DNA of 64,000 nt from Tropheryma whipplei str. Twist (GTDB lineage: Bacteria; Actinomycetota; Actinomycetes; Actinomycetales; Microbacteriaceae). Positions 48,909 through 58,034 of this stretch are shown here, in pieces. The notes beneath the pieces were generated by a model. It had not been told where the DNA came from, did no database searches, and saw only the letters and a program-made list of their open reading frames with translations. The stretch spans positions 682,001 to 746,000 of the forward strand of contig NC_004572.3 of the NCBI RefSeq assembly GCF_000007485.1. The letters are read 5' to 3'. Every line of letters begins with the position of its first letter. Within the stretch, counting starts at the first letter, position 1. The translations under genes were made by a program, and so were the position numbers.

Positions 48909-50978
48909 TTATAAGAGGAAGGGGAGGGCAGCCAGTCCAGATCCTAGTAATAGACCTGATAATCCAGTGATCATCACTAACCACCATGGGGCTGATGGTT
49001 GTGCTGATAGTTGAGTGGATTGATTATGGGTGGTGGGTTGATTAGAAAGGTCACGGCGCTTGTGTACCTTACCGGTGCTACTTGACTGAGAAGGAGAAAC
49101 AGTAAAGACATAGGTATATGTTGCAGCAATAGGGGTTGCCACAGCAGTTGTCGTGGTGTAGACGGGGGTGGGAGAATTTACCACATAGGCAATTGCCTGT
49201 GGTCCTAAACAGGCACGACATGTACCGGATAGATAGTCACCTGTATAGACACCATTTGATCTAAGTCCTGTGGTTTTTGTGGTAGTTCCATATGTAACTG
49301 TGTATGTATATGTGCCTGAGGTGGTTGGGGTTCCTGTTATGGTTCCATTGGCAAAGGACAGTCCTGAGGGTAATGTACCAGTAGAACCTACAGGGGTCAA
49401 TGTGTAGGAGGATAGGGTGGTAGGTAGTGAAACAGATACTGTCTGACCCTGTGTAACAGTGGTAGAGGTGGAACTGGAAGTTCTTGAGGTTACAAGGAAC
49501 TGGACCTGATATGTGGCCTTATAGCCATTCGTTGTGCTTATGGTAAACGTATGCATTCCACCAAATCTTACAGTGGTTTTTAGTCTCACCGTTACAGTAA
49601 GTTTGTATAGACCGGGGGTGACGCTGCTATCTATAGACCCTGTTATGGCACCATTGGTTGCATTAAGGGTTAGATTCCCTGGGAGCATATTAGTCGGTGG
49701 GGGCACACTTTTGTATAGCGAGACCCAGTCAGTGTTCCAGTCAGTGGCGGTGAAGTACTCATTAATAAAGAAGTCAGTAGGAGTGAAATATTCATTCAAG
49801 ACGATGACGTGTGTTAGGTTTACGCGCCTGCCTGGGAAAAAGCTTGTCTTGAAAAAGCGCTTGGGCGTTGACCATGTTGGGGAAATGGATATTTTCTGAC
49901 CCTGTGAAACAGTGGTTGTTACGTTAGACAGGGTGGGAGTTAATAACTGGGTTCCATAGAACAACGGAGCGCGGGTTGGGGCATAGCAGGGAAAGCCAAC
50001 AGGGAAGCCAAGATTGCAGTAATTAGCCGCATCAGTGTGTCGAGTTGGATATTGAGGTTTTTGAGGGTTGGGTCGACCGGGATAACTGGGAAAGGGAACC
50101 CATGCGCCGGAGAAGTGTGGGTCACTGGGATAGACGGGTAAAGGTCCTCCGACACTTACATGTGAGCGCTTCGTGCGAACACGGGGTTCATCAGCCAATG
50201 CATAGGTGATATGGGTGGTTGTGTCTCTGTTTATGGCTATGGCTGTTATGGGAGATGTTGGTAGGGATGAGAGATGTATCTGTCCGGTGTATCTATCTAT
50301 GGTTATGTCTTTGTTTGGGTGTGTTAGAGAGAAGGTGTATCTGGAGTTTCTGAGTGATGGTATGTCTGAGAGATATGTGTTATCTATCTGTTTGTGTATG
50401 GGAACAGTTATCTTTGGTTTCTCTGTTACATGTATGTCAAAGAAGAAGATGTTACGGGTTGTTAGGAGAGCTATGAGATTGGTTGTTGTCTTTGTTATGG
50501 AGATTACTTTCTCATCTCCGTATGGGGTTGCTATGTCTGTATGAGGGAAGGTTAGGAAAGATGATGGATCTGCTTTCTTATCTGTGTAATAGAGAGATAT
50601 ATGTGTGTTGGTTATATATGGGACATATAGGTATGAGGATGTATCTGTGTATGGGACATATATGTGTGTCTGTGGTTGGGGTAAGAGAGATGGGGTGCAG
50701 GACAGGGTTTGTTTTGTACTGCTTGTAACAGGATCTATTAGGAGAGATACATTTGTGTTAGTTGTTACACATACTTCTTGTGTATTTGTATTACTTACTC
50801 TTGTGTATTTGGTATTAGATGAAACAGATGTAGATGAAACAGATGATAGGAGGGATAGAGCAGGAGGTGTCTGTCTGGCAAAGGCTGTTTCATATTGTAG
50901 GGATGATAGGAGGAGAAGGGTTAATAGTAAGGTAAAGGCTTTGGTGAGGTAAGAGAGAGGGTTAGGCGATGTTGGCAA
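48909..50978 (-). CDS. WiSP family surface protein (WiSP3), phase-variable start
   Basis: 689 residues from TTG 50978. Signal peptide, constant domain (to about 260) nearly identical to WiSP1 and WiSP2, then PRVRTKR at the junction. The variable part is Pro/Tyr-rich, then Ig-like units (LPGNLTLNATNGAITGSID and LPSGLSFANGTITGTP). The C-terminus has KVHKRRD, a Ser/Gln-rich linker and a membrane anchor (WWLVMITGLSGLLLG). The body is intact. A G9 tract (50980-50988) precedes TTG; in frame with it upstream is a stop. With one more G, ATG 51055 (behind GAGGT) would read into the protein. In this sequence only the weak TTG start can work. Confidence 0.9.
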   Translation of the reverse strand: MPTSPNPLSYLTKAFTLLLTLLLLSSLQYETAFARQTPPALSLLSSVSSTSVSSNTKYTRVSNTNTQEVCVTTNTNVSLLIDPVTSSTKQTLSCTPSLLPQPQTHIYVPYTDTSSYLYVPYITNTHISLYYTDKKADPSSFLTFPHTDIATPYGDEKVISITKTTTNLIALLTTRNIFFFDIHVTEKPKITVPIHKQIDNTYLSDIPSLRNSRYTFSLTHPNKDITIDRYTGQIHLSSLPTSPITAIAINRDTTTHITYALADEPRVRTKRSHVSVGGPLPVYPSDPHFSGAWVPFPSYPGRPNPQKPQYPTRHTDAANYCNLGFPVGFPCYAPTRAPLFYGTQLLTPTLSNVTTTVSQGQKISISPTWSTPKRFFKTSFFPGRRVNLTHVIVLNEYFTPTDFFINEYFTATDWNTDWVSLYKSVPPPTNMLPGNLTLNATNGAITGSIDSSVTPGLYKLTVTVRLKTTVRFGGMHTFTISTTNGYKATYQVQFLVTSRTSSSTSTTVTQGQTVSVSLPTTLSSYTLTPVGSTGTLPSGLSFANGTITGTPTTSGTYTYTVTYGTTTKTTGLRSNGVYTGDYLSGTCRACLGPQAIAYVVNSPTPVYTTTTAVATPIAATYTYVFTVSPSQSSSTGKVHKRRDLSNQPTTHNQSTQLSAQPSAPWWLVMITGLSGLLLGSGLAALPFLL

Positions 50979-51016
50979 TCCCCCCCCCTTCTGTTTTGTT
51001 TTCTGTTTTGGGGGGT
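50978..51016 (-). promoter_or_regulatory. Homopolymer G9 tract and facing C tract at the WiSP3 start
   Basis: Nine C on the plus strand at 50980-50988, the same 21-base spacer as at WiSP2, then six G. The tract is one base shorter than at WiSP2 (ten). ATG codons at 51055 and 51046 enter the WiSP frame only with G10. Confidence 0.85.
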
Positions 51017-51123
51017 TACCCTATTAGGGACCAGTTTGCACTTCATAATACTCATAGTACCTCACTATACATGCGTCTGCATACACGCACCTGTGCCGAT
51101 TGTAACACATTTGTGGTTAGTAT

Positions 51124-52386
51124 TTATGTTCCCTTGATCTCCTCAAGACTGGAGAGGGTTACCGTAAGAGATATTTCTTTGCCGTTACGCTCAACCCGGA
51201 TAGGCACCGGGGTACCACCTGGGCGACTGCGAACAAAGGCAACTAGATCAATCATATTTGATATCTTGTTACCCCCGATAGAGAGAAGCAGATCTCCCGG
51301 TTTTAGTCCGGCAGTATCAGCTGGACTGCCCGGGGTTACACTCTTTACAACAGCACCCTCATAGGATTCGTCCCGATCACTGCCATCAGAAACAGATACA
51401 CCAAGATATCCATGAGAGACAGGGCGATTGGCTGCGAGGGCGGTGGCAACACGGTGGACCAAATTGGACGGAATAGCAAACCCAACGCCAACATTTCCGG
51501 AAGAAAATAACCCCGCAGAGGCAATTGCGACATTGATACCTATTAACCTGCCGTTAAGATCAACAAGAGGACCACCCGAATTCCCGGGGTTTATGGCGGC
51601 ATCAGTCTGTATAACAGGAACAGCGTTAACCTGACCGGCAAGGCCAAAGGAAGTTAAATTAATTGACCGCAGGACTGAACTAATAATCCCCCGAGTAACA
51701 CTAAAATCATAGCCCAAGGGTGCACCCACAGCTATAACCGATGATCCCACAGTTACAGCAGAGGAATCACCAAATGTAATCGCTGGTAAAGCACGTGGTT
51801 TTATTCTCACAACAGCAATATCAAGCATTCGATCGACGCCGACAAGAACAGCTTTGTAACGCCTACCGTCGCGGGCAAGAACACGCAGATCTGGCTTGTC
51901 AACCCTTCCGTCCAGCGTAACAACATGAGCATTTGTAACTATGTCACCATTGTCATTGAAGACAACGCCGGATCCCGATCCGGACATGCCATTACCCGCA
52001 GATACCTGGATGGTGACAACGCTGGAGATGACCCTTTTTGCGGTGGCAGATGGCAAGTCCAGTTCTTTTGTGCCACTGGAGTAAATGGGGGGTGTAAGCG
52101 GCAACAGCGGTGATTCCTTTTGCTGGTCGGAAGACAGCAACCGATAGGTTACAACAGAAGAGGTGAAACCCGAAAGGAAAGCCACCGCAACAATCACAAG
52201 TGCAAACCAAACATATTTGTGCAGAATACACTTAGGTTTCATCTTTTTGGCCACAAGCTTGAGCTTCTGGCGCAGCTTAGGTACCTTAAAATTACCCTTG
52301 CCTGAGCTTACTGCAATGCGCCTGGCGGTCGCCAATACCTCGTCTGTTGCATCGCTGCCCGTCACATTTTCAAGTTCATCGCCCAT
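51124..52386 (-). CDS. htrA: HtrA-like membrane-anchored serine protease with PDZ domain
   Basis: 420 residues. A cytoplasmic N-terminus of about 55 residues precedes one membrane helix (WFALVIVAVAFLSGFTSSVV, about 60-80). A trypsin-like domain follows with the catalytic triad in TNAHVV (His), LDIAVVRI (Asp) and NPGNSGGP (Ser). A PDZ domain ends the protein (VTPGSPADTAGLKPGDLLLSI). It is an extracytoplasmic quality-control protease of the HtrA/PepD type. It lies directly upstream of WiSP3 on the same strand with a gap of some 70-145 bp, so the pair may share transcription. tRNA-fMet is upstream. Confidence 0.94.
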   Translation of the reverse strand: MGDELENVTGSDATDEVLATARRIAVSSGKGNFKVPKLRQKLKLVAKKMKPKCILHKYVWFALVIVAVAFLSGFTSSVVTYRLLSSDQQKESPLLPLTPPIYSSGTKELDLPSATAKRVISSVVTIQVSAGNGMSGSGSGVVFNDNGDIVTNAHVVTLDGRVDKPDLRVLARDGRRYKAVLVGVDRMLDIAVVRIKPRALPAITFGDSSAVTVGSSVIAVGAPLGYDFSVTRGIISSVLRSINLTSFGLAGQVNAVPVIQTDAAINPGNSGGPLVDLNGRLIGINVAIASAGLFSSGNVGVGFAIPSNLVHRVATALAANRPVSHGYLGVSVSDGSDRDESYEGAVVKSVTPGSPADTAGLKPGDLLLSIGGNKISNMIDLVAFVRSRPGGTPVPIRVERNGKEISLTVTLSSLEEIKGT

Positions 52387-52522
52387 ATTAACCTCGCCAG
52401 TATTTGTATCTTACAAGGACACTTTTACAGTAAAAAGCTCACAGAAGGCTGTAAAAGCCATACGGAAAAAATGAAAAACAACACAGAGAACCCCGAAAGG
52501 AAGTTCCAAAAACGCCGCGAAA

Positions 52523-52597
<75 letters not shown>

Positions 52598-52636
52598 GCA
52601 AACAAGTAAAGTATAGCAAAAGCCCTAATTCAAAAA

Positions 52637-55514
52637 TTACCCGCGATTCGCATCAAGATACCTAGAAAGAAGCTCATTTAACTTGCTATCTGCCTGAGCA
52701 TACTTTACAAGATCCTTATTTGTTAGCGCATCGACTTTTTCGCGCAGCGCCGCCTTAATTTGGGCGATCAAATCAGAATGTGGCGGAGGGTGTATTGATA
52801 TATCGGAAGTGCCGGAATTCGAAGCGCCAGAATTTCCCGCAAAAAGTGAATCAAGAGCCTGGTTTAACGTGCTTTCAAATGCAATCTTGTTCCCAAACGC
52901 AGCAAGAACTTTTTGCAAAAGTGTATAGCTTGTTGAACCTGTGGACTGAACATAAACAGGCTGGACATACAGAAAGCCGCCACCAACGGGCAGGGTAAGA
53001 AGATTGCCCGGCAAAACTCTGGTTTGGCCACCCTGTCGCAAAATATTCAGCTGATTACCGACCTTTGGGTCAGAGTCAAACGCGTTCTGTATCTGGCCAG
53101 GACCAGGAACTGTTTGATCTTTTGATAAACGCAAAAGAGTCAACTTGCCATAATCTGGGGAAATCTGCCCTGGGATATTGCCAGCATCAGAATTAGCCGA
53201 AAGATATCCTGTCAAAACACTGCGAGAATTCTCACCGGTGCTTTTTGGGATAAAAACAGAGTAAATAGAATAAGCAGCAAGATTTTGCCCGGGCATTCTC
53301 ATTGTCAGATAGTATGGCGGCTGGGCGACAGAAAAAACTGTTCTAGACCTCCTTTGCCCTGTTGACTGCATAACAGGCTCTGACTTCTGAGGATCAATTG
53401 GAATCCCCCACGCATCTTCGTGGCTAAAAAAAACACCGGGATCTGTTACATGGTAACGAGCAAGAATCTGTCTTTGAATATTGAATAACTCAAGAGGATA
53501 ACGAACATGACTCATTAAATCCCCAGATATTTCTTTTATGGGGTGCAGGGTGCCGGGAAATACTTTTTCCCACACTTTCAAAATTGGGTCATTTGGATCC
53601 CAGGCGTATAGTTTCACCTGACCACTATATGCATCAACAGTTGCCTTAACAGAATTGCGAATGTAATTTATACTGTCAGACCCATTGACAAGGGCAGGAA
53701 GACTCTGGCTGTCTTGACTGAGGGTTGTAAAGGAATTCAAATCCGAGTACGGAAATTGATCTGAAGTTGTATACCCGTCAACTATCCATACAATTCTGCC
53801 ATCAACTACAGACGGATACGGATTTCTGTCAAGACGGAGCCACGGTGCGACCTTTCCAACCCTTTTTATCGGATCACGGTCATAAAGTATCTGGGAATAA
53901 TCACCAACCTGGCTTGATAAAAGAATCTGTTCTGAGCCAAATTTCATGGCATAAATAAGCCTTTTCAAAAAGCTATCAAGCTTAGGTCCACCGCTACCTT
54001 TGAAAGTCGTATACGACTCACCGCCAGAACTTGAAGGATAATCGAATTCAAAAGGCGCGGCGCCAGACGGGGCACCAACAATGGAATAAGGTGGAGACTT
54101 TCGGCCGAAATATATTCTTGGTTCGTATTTTCCCAAAAGTCCCGGTTGTTGGGATACCTGACTCAAAAAACTTTGGCTCCCCATCTGGGGTACGGTCATT
54201 ACCATAGGCTGCAACAAGGCCGTATCCGTGTGTATATACCAAAGCCTGGTTAACCCAGGTATTACCCGACCCAAGGCCGCTGAGGCTGAGTTCTCTTAGC
54301 GCAACAACCGCATCCCGTGTCTCACCGCCCAGGTGATAGCGATCAACTGAGAGGTCGTCACCGAATGTATAGTACTGCCTGAATTGCTGAAGCTGCCCAA
54401 AGGCTCTGCTAACAAGTCCCGGATCAAGAATACGTATGCTAGCTGTTGTATGCGCGTCATTACGTAACTGACCGGGTTTTACATCTGTTTTTGCAGAGTA
54501 CAACACTTCATGTGTTTTATCTATGCCATAGGCAAACCGAGTGCTCTCAATATTGCGTTTTATATATTCAGATTCAAGAACGCGGGCATTCGGGTCAACA
54601 TGAAAACGCTGAACACCCCAGGGTAGGGCTGTTATAACAACAAGGGCTGAAACAACGGCAAGCGCAACGCCGATAATGGGCAATCGCCACCTCGAAGTAA
54701 AGGCTGTTATGCAGAAAAGCAAAGCCACACCCAGCGCCACAAGTGCCAAAACTGCAAAGCCCGGAATCAGGGCATTTACCTCAACATAAGCAGCACCGGT
54801 TATAAGGCCCGACCTATCGGACAAAAGGGTATCAAATCTATTTAGCCAGAATTCCAACCCGAGTAATACAAAAATCCCTGCGGCAAGAACAGCGTACTGA
54901 ACTCTAGCACCTTTTGAGAGCCATATTTCTTTTCCGTCAACACGAAGCGCACCGTAAACAACCGATATAAGAATTGACAAAATGCCACCCAGAACAAAAG
55001 TGACAAGCAGAAAAAACAACAAACGTCTATAAAAGGGAAGATCAAAAAAGTAAAAAGAAATATCATTATGAAAAATAGGATCTGATTTCCCGGTTGGCAC
55101 CTTGTTGAGCCACGCCAAAACAATATCCCAACGCGAGGCAGCAAATATTCCGGCAACGGCACCAAGCCCAAGGCTTACAAGCAAAACAACAATTTTTCTA
55201 ATAGGGTCTATTACCTTCTGATAATGACTAAGTACCGAACTAAGGCTTGTATAGCGTGGGCGAAACTTGTGTGCAGAGAACATACAAAGCCACAAAAAAA
55301 TGGATACGAACACGAATGCCAGGCAAAATACAACAAAAATAGCAGCCCATTGGGTAACGATTACCCCGGTAAATCCGAGCTGATCGTACCAGAGATATTC
55401 CGAATAGAAGTGAACCAAGAAGAAGGCAGTAAGCGCAATAAGCACCAGAAAAGCAACCACCGACAGAATCGCTATTGCGAGACTCGAGCGCGGGAAACGC
55501 AGTTTAATGTTCAT
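52637..55514 (-). pseudogene. UPF0182 (COG1615) large membrane protein, single-base frameshift
   Basis: Two overlapping minus-strand frames (55514-54048 and 54274-52637) form one UPF0182 protein of about 955 residues. The N-part has seven or so membrane helices and the FRYFWYDQLG-like YSEYLWYDQLG motif. The C-part is the large soluble region with YEPRIYFGRKSP and YSIVGAP. The frames join at TTTT 54128-54131: dropping one base turns GKIRTK into GKYEPR, the family sequence. The family is found throughout actinobacteria next to YlbL-type genes, as here. The break may be a true null mutation, a homopolymer switch or a base error; the coding sequence is otherwise undamaged. Confidence 0.88.
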
Positions 55515-55547
55515 ATCACCTCGTATGCTGTATACCGCATGCGCAAG

Positions 55548-56582
55548 TTACGCGCAGCGATTCTTCAATTCCTTTTTACCGACCTTCAAATTTTTTATAG
55601 TACTGATGGCCTCGTCAAAACTACTAACAGAATAAGCAAACATATCGTGCGGTGCCACAGAGCGGATCTCTGGACAATTTTCTCTTGGCAAAAGCATAAT
55701 CCGAGAACCTGCACGGTAAGCTGCCCACATTTTTTGCACAGAACCGGCTATTTCTAACACGCGCCCATCAGGATGCAAAGCGCCTGTACCGGAAATGTAC
55801 AAACCATCAGTTATTCCTTGACCTGAGAGTAATTCATACGAAGCAATGGCAAACATCAATCCAGCACTTTGTCCACCAACATCACCATCTACAAACTCAA
55901 TACTAGTTTTAGAAACAGGCTTCTCAAAAACATCAATCCCGAGAAGTGCCCTATCTCCGTCAACCCTTGGAATAAGCTCGATGAGCACAACACGTCCGGA
56001 ACGCAGGATCTCGAGCTTGAGAGGTCTATTCTGAATGGCACCCCTTAGCACTTCAAGCGACGGAACTGGCTTGTTATCAACTGATAGAATCTCGTCTCCC
56101 ATAAATAACTTGCCTTCAGACGCCATACCTTTCCAAACGCGGCGAATAACAACTCTCTTTAGAACGGGAATGCCAAGTCTCTGCATAGCAGTCAGAACAG
56201 CTGTATCACGAGAAGTGTGCATCAGATATCCCTGTACCTGCCCAAAATGTTCTGCGCTTGTTCCGGGGGGATATACCTCATCTAATGGAACTATATTCAG
56301 GTGTCTATCAAACATGCTAAGTGCCACATAAGCAACGGGCAGCCGTGCCTCAGGAGTGCCAACCAATAACACGGAGAGACCGATTAGCTTACCTGTTTTT
56401 GTTTTTAGATTTTTGTTCTTTACAACATCTTTATCACCAAAGCCGACCAGTGGCAGAATGGGTCCTGGTTGCTCTATTAACATACCGCTTGGAGCCAGCC
56501 CTAAAAGCCCAGCGAGGGTGCAGCTCAAAAATAAAAACAACAATCCAATTCTGAAGCGCTTAGAACGTAAACCGCAATGCAT
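55548..56582 (-). CDS. YlbL-like membrane protease (PDZ plus Lon-type catalytic domain)
   Basis: 344 residues from ATG 56582, which has GAGG six bases upstream; a frame to 56624 lacks such a site. One N-terminal membrane helix (about 11-30), then an extracytoplasmic PDZ-like domain (GDEILSVDNKPV), then a Lon-type protease domain with serine in GGQSAGLMFA and lysine in SVQKMWAAYRAG. YlbL proteins are conserved in Gram-positive bacteria, and Bacillus YlbL degrades a cell-division inhibitor after DNA damage. It precedes UPF0182 by 33 bp on the same strand. Confidence 0.9.
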   Translation of the reverse strand: MHCGLRSKRFRIGLLFLFLSCTLAGLLGLAPSGMLIEQPGPILPLVGFGDKDVVKNKNLKTKTGKLIGLSVLLVGTPEARLPVAYVALSMFDRHLNIVPLDEVYPPGTSAEHFGQVQGYLMHTSRDTAVLTAMQRLGIPVLKRVVIRRVWKGMASEGKLFMGDEILSVDNKPVPSLEVLRGAIQNRPLKLEILRSGRVVLIELIPRVDGDRALLGIDVFEKPVSKTSIEFVDGDVGGQSAGLMFAIASYELLSGQGITDGLYISGTGALHPDGRVLEIAGSVQKMWAAYRAGSRIMLLPRENCPEIRSVAPHDMFAYSVSSFDEAISTIKNLKVGKKELKNRCA

Positions 56583-56671
56583 CAGTACCTCAAAGCCAAT
56601 CTCATTATTTCGTGGGATGCACATATATACGGATACTCAAGCATATGAAAAAATACAACCAATACCCCTTT

Positions 56672-58030
56672 TTATGCACGGAGGAATTCTTCAGCTTTGA
56701 GTAGAGCATTTTCAACAACTTCAGTCCCGGCCGGATGGGGCCAATACTGTGACCGGGCAAGCCCCTGAACCTTCAAATTCAGGCTAACCGCCTGAATAAG
56801 CGGCTGGATAATGATACTTGCCTCTGGGCCGATTACAAAAGCACCATTCAGCACACCCGATTTATCAATAAAAAGCTTCACAAATGCGTCATCTGGCCTT
56901 AAACCGAATGCCCATCCATATGCTGTATCTGAATAATTCCCCCTAACAACTATTGAATTATTTGGAAAAGTACCAACCCATGCCACCTGCGGTTCGCTGA
57001 AAACAGCAGCAGCAGGTGGCACAAGATCAGATGCCAACATGTCTCCATTCAGCAAATTATGCCCAACAATGCGAGCTTGGTGGTTTGCAATATGCTTTAG
57101 CTGATTGGGGTCAGAGACATCACCTAGTGCAAAAACATTATCAAGCGGGCGATTGTCGGCCAGAACCCTCTGGTACTTATCAGTTTTCAGGCGCCCATCA
57201 CTGTGAATATCAAATCCAACATCACGGCAACGCAATTTGTCGGCATTGGACACCCTGCCCTGTGCCAGCAGAAGTGCTTGAGCCAAAAGACGCGTGCCCG
57301 ATGAAAGTTCTATCTCAACAGAACTATCTTTTTTGCTAACATTTTGCACCCTCTCCTGTCCTATATGCTTCCACGGAACCTGCGCTGTAAGGCTTTTTGC
57401 AACTTCTGTATCGAAGCTAGATAACAAAAACTCAGAGCGATTAACAGTTGTAGTATCAACACCATATCCAGAAAAGAAGGTTGCCATTTCGACCGCAACA
57501 ACTCCGCCGCCAAGAATAACAAGTGACTCCGGCAATTGCTCAATTCGCATAATCTCCGCCGAAGTATAGATCAGTCGGTTATCAGGTTCTATTCCAAACA
57601 GCCTAGGCCTTGAGCCCGCTGCGATTACAATTTTCTCCCCACTAATCCTATGTCCAGAGGAACTTTGCAACGTTCTTTGATCAATAAAAAAATAGGATTC
57701 TCGATAAACATCTATATTGCTACACCCAAGGCGATATTCGAGACCCGCTGCGCTAATATCGTCAGTTGTTGAAAAAGTCCTAGAGCGGATTTTTTGCCAA
57801 TCAATTCGCGGATCTGAAAAATGAACCCCAAGTTTTGAAGCATGCTTAGCCTGATACGCCAGGGTAGCAGGACGGAGAAGCATTTTTGTCGGAATACACC
57901 CGTAATTTAGGCATGTCCCTCCAAAATGCGCACCATCATCGAGAAGGGCGATTTTAAGGGAATCAAAACGCTGATCAAGAATACTGTTACCACTGCCAGC
58001 ACCAACAACGATTAGATCGTATTCTTCCAA
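56672..58030 (-). CDS. mtr: Mycothione reductase
   Basis: An FAD/NADPH disulfide reductase that keeps mycothiol, the actinobacterial thiol, reduced. GAGSGNS at residues 10-16 (in place of GxGxxG), the redox pair GGTCLNYGCIPTKM, the NADPH fold GGGVVAVEMA, ALGDVSD for FAD, and the His-Pro end WPHPAGTEVVENALL. The N-terminus and the GSGNS motif favour Mtr over lipoamide dehydrogenase. It starts 4 bp after the pyc stop, so the two genes are one operon. 452 residues. Confidence 0.92.
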   Translation of the reverse strand: MEEYDLIVVGAGSGNSILDQRFDSLKIALLDDGAHFGGTCLNYGCIPTKMLLRPATLAYQAKHASKLGVHFSDPRIDWQKIRSRTFSTTDDISAAGLEYRLGCSNIDVYRESYFFIDQRTLQSSSGHRISGEKIVIAAGSRPRLFGIEPDNRLIYTSAEIMRIEQLPESLVILGGGVVAVEMATFFSGYGVDTTTVNRSEFLLSSFDTEVAKSLTAQVPWKHIGQERVQNVSKKDSSVEIELSSGTRLLAQALLLAQGRVSNADKLRCRDVGFDIHSDGRLKTDKYQRVLADNRPLDNVFALGDVSDPNQLKHIANHQARIVGHNLLNGDMLASDLVPPAAAVFSEPQVAWVGTFPNNSIVVRGNYSDTAYGWAFGLRPDDAFVKLFIDKSGVLNGAFVIGPEASIIIQPLIQAVSLNLKVQGLARSQYWPHPAGTEVVENALLKAEEFLRA

Positions 58031-58034
58031 TGTT

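Noticed and set aside
54120-54140. Programmed -1 frameshift in UPF0182
   Set aside because: GGGAAAA resembles a slippery site, but the frame needed is +1 (skip one A), and the zero-frame codons are GGG AAA, not GGA AAA.
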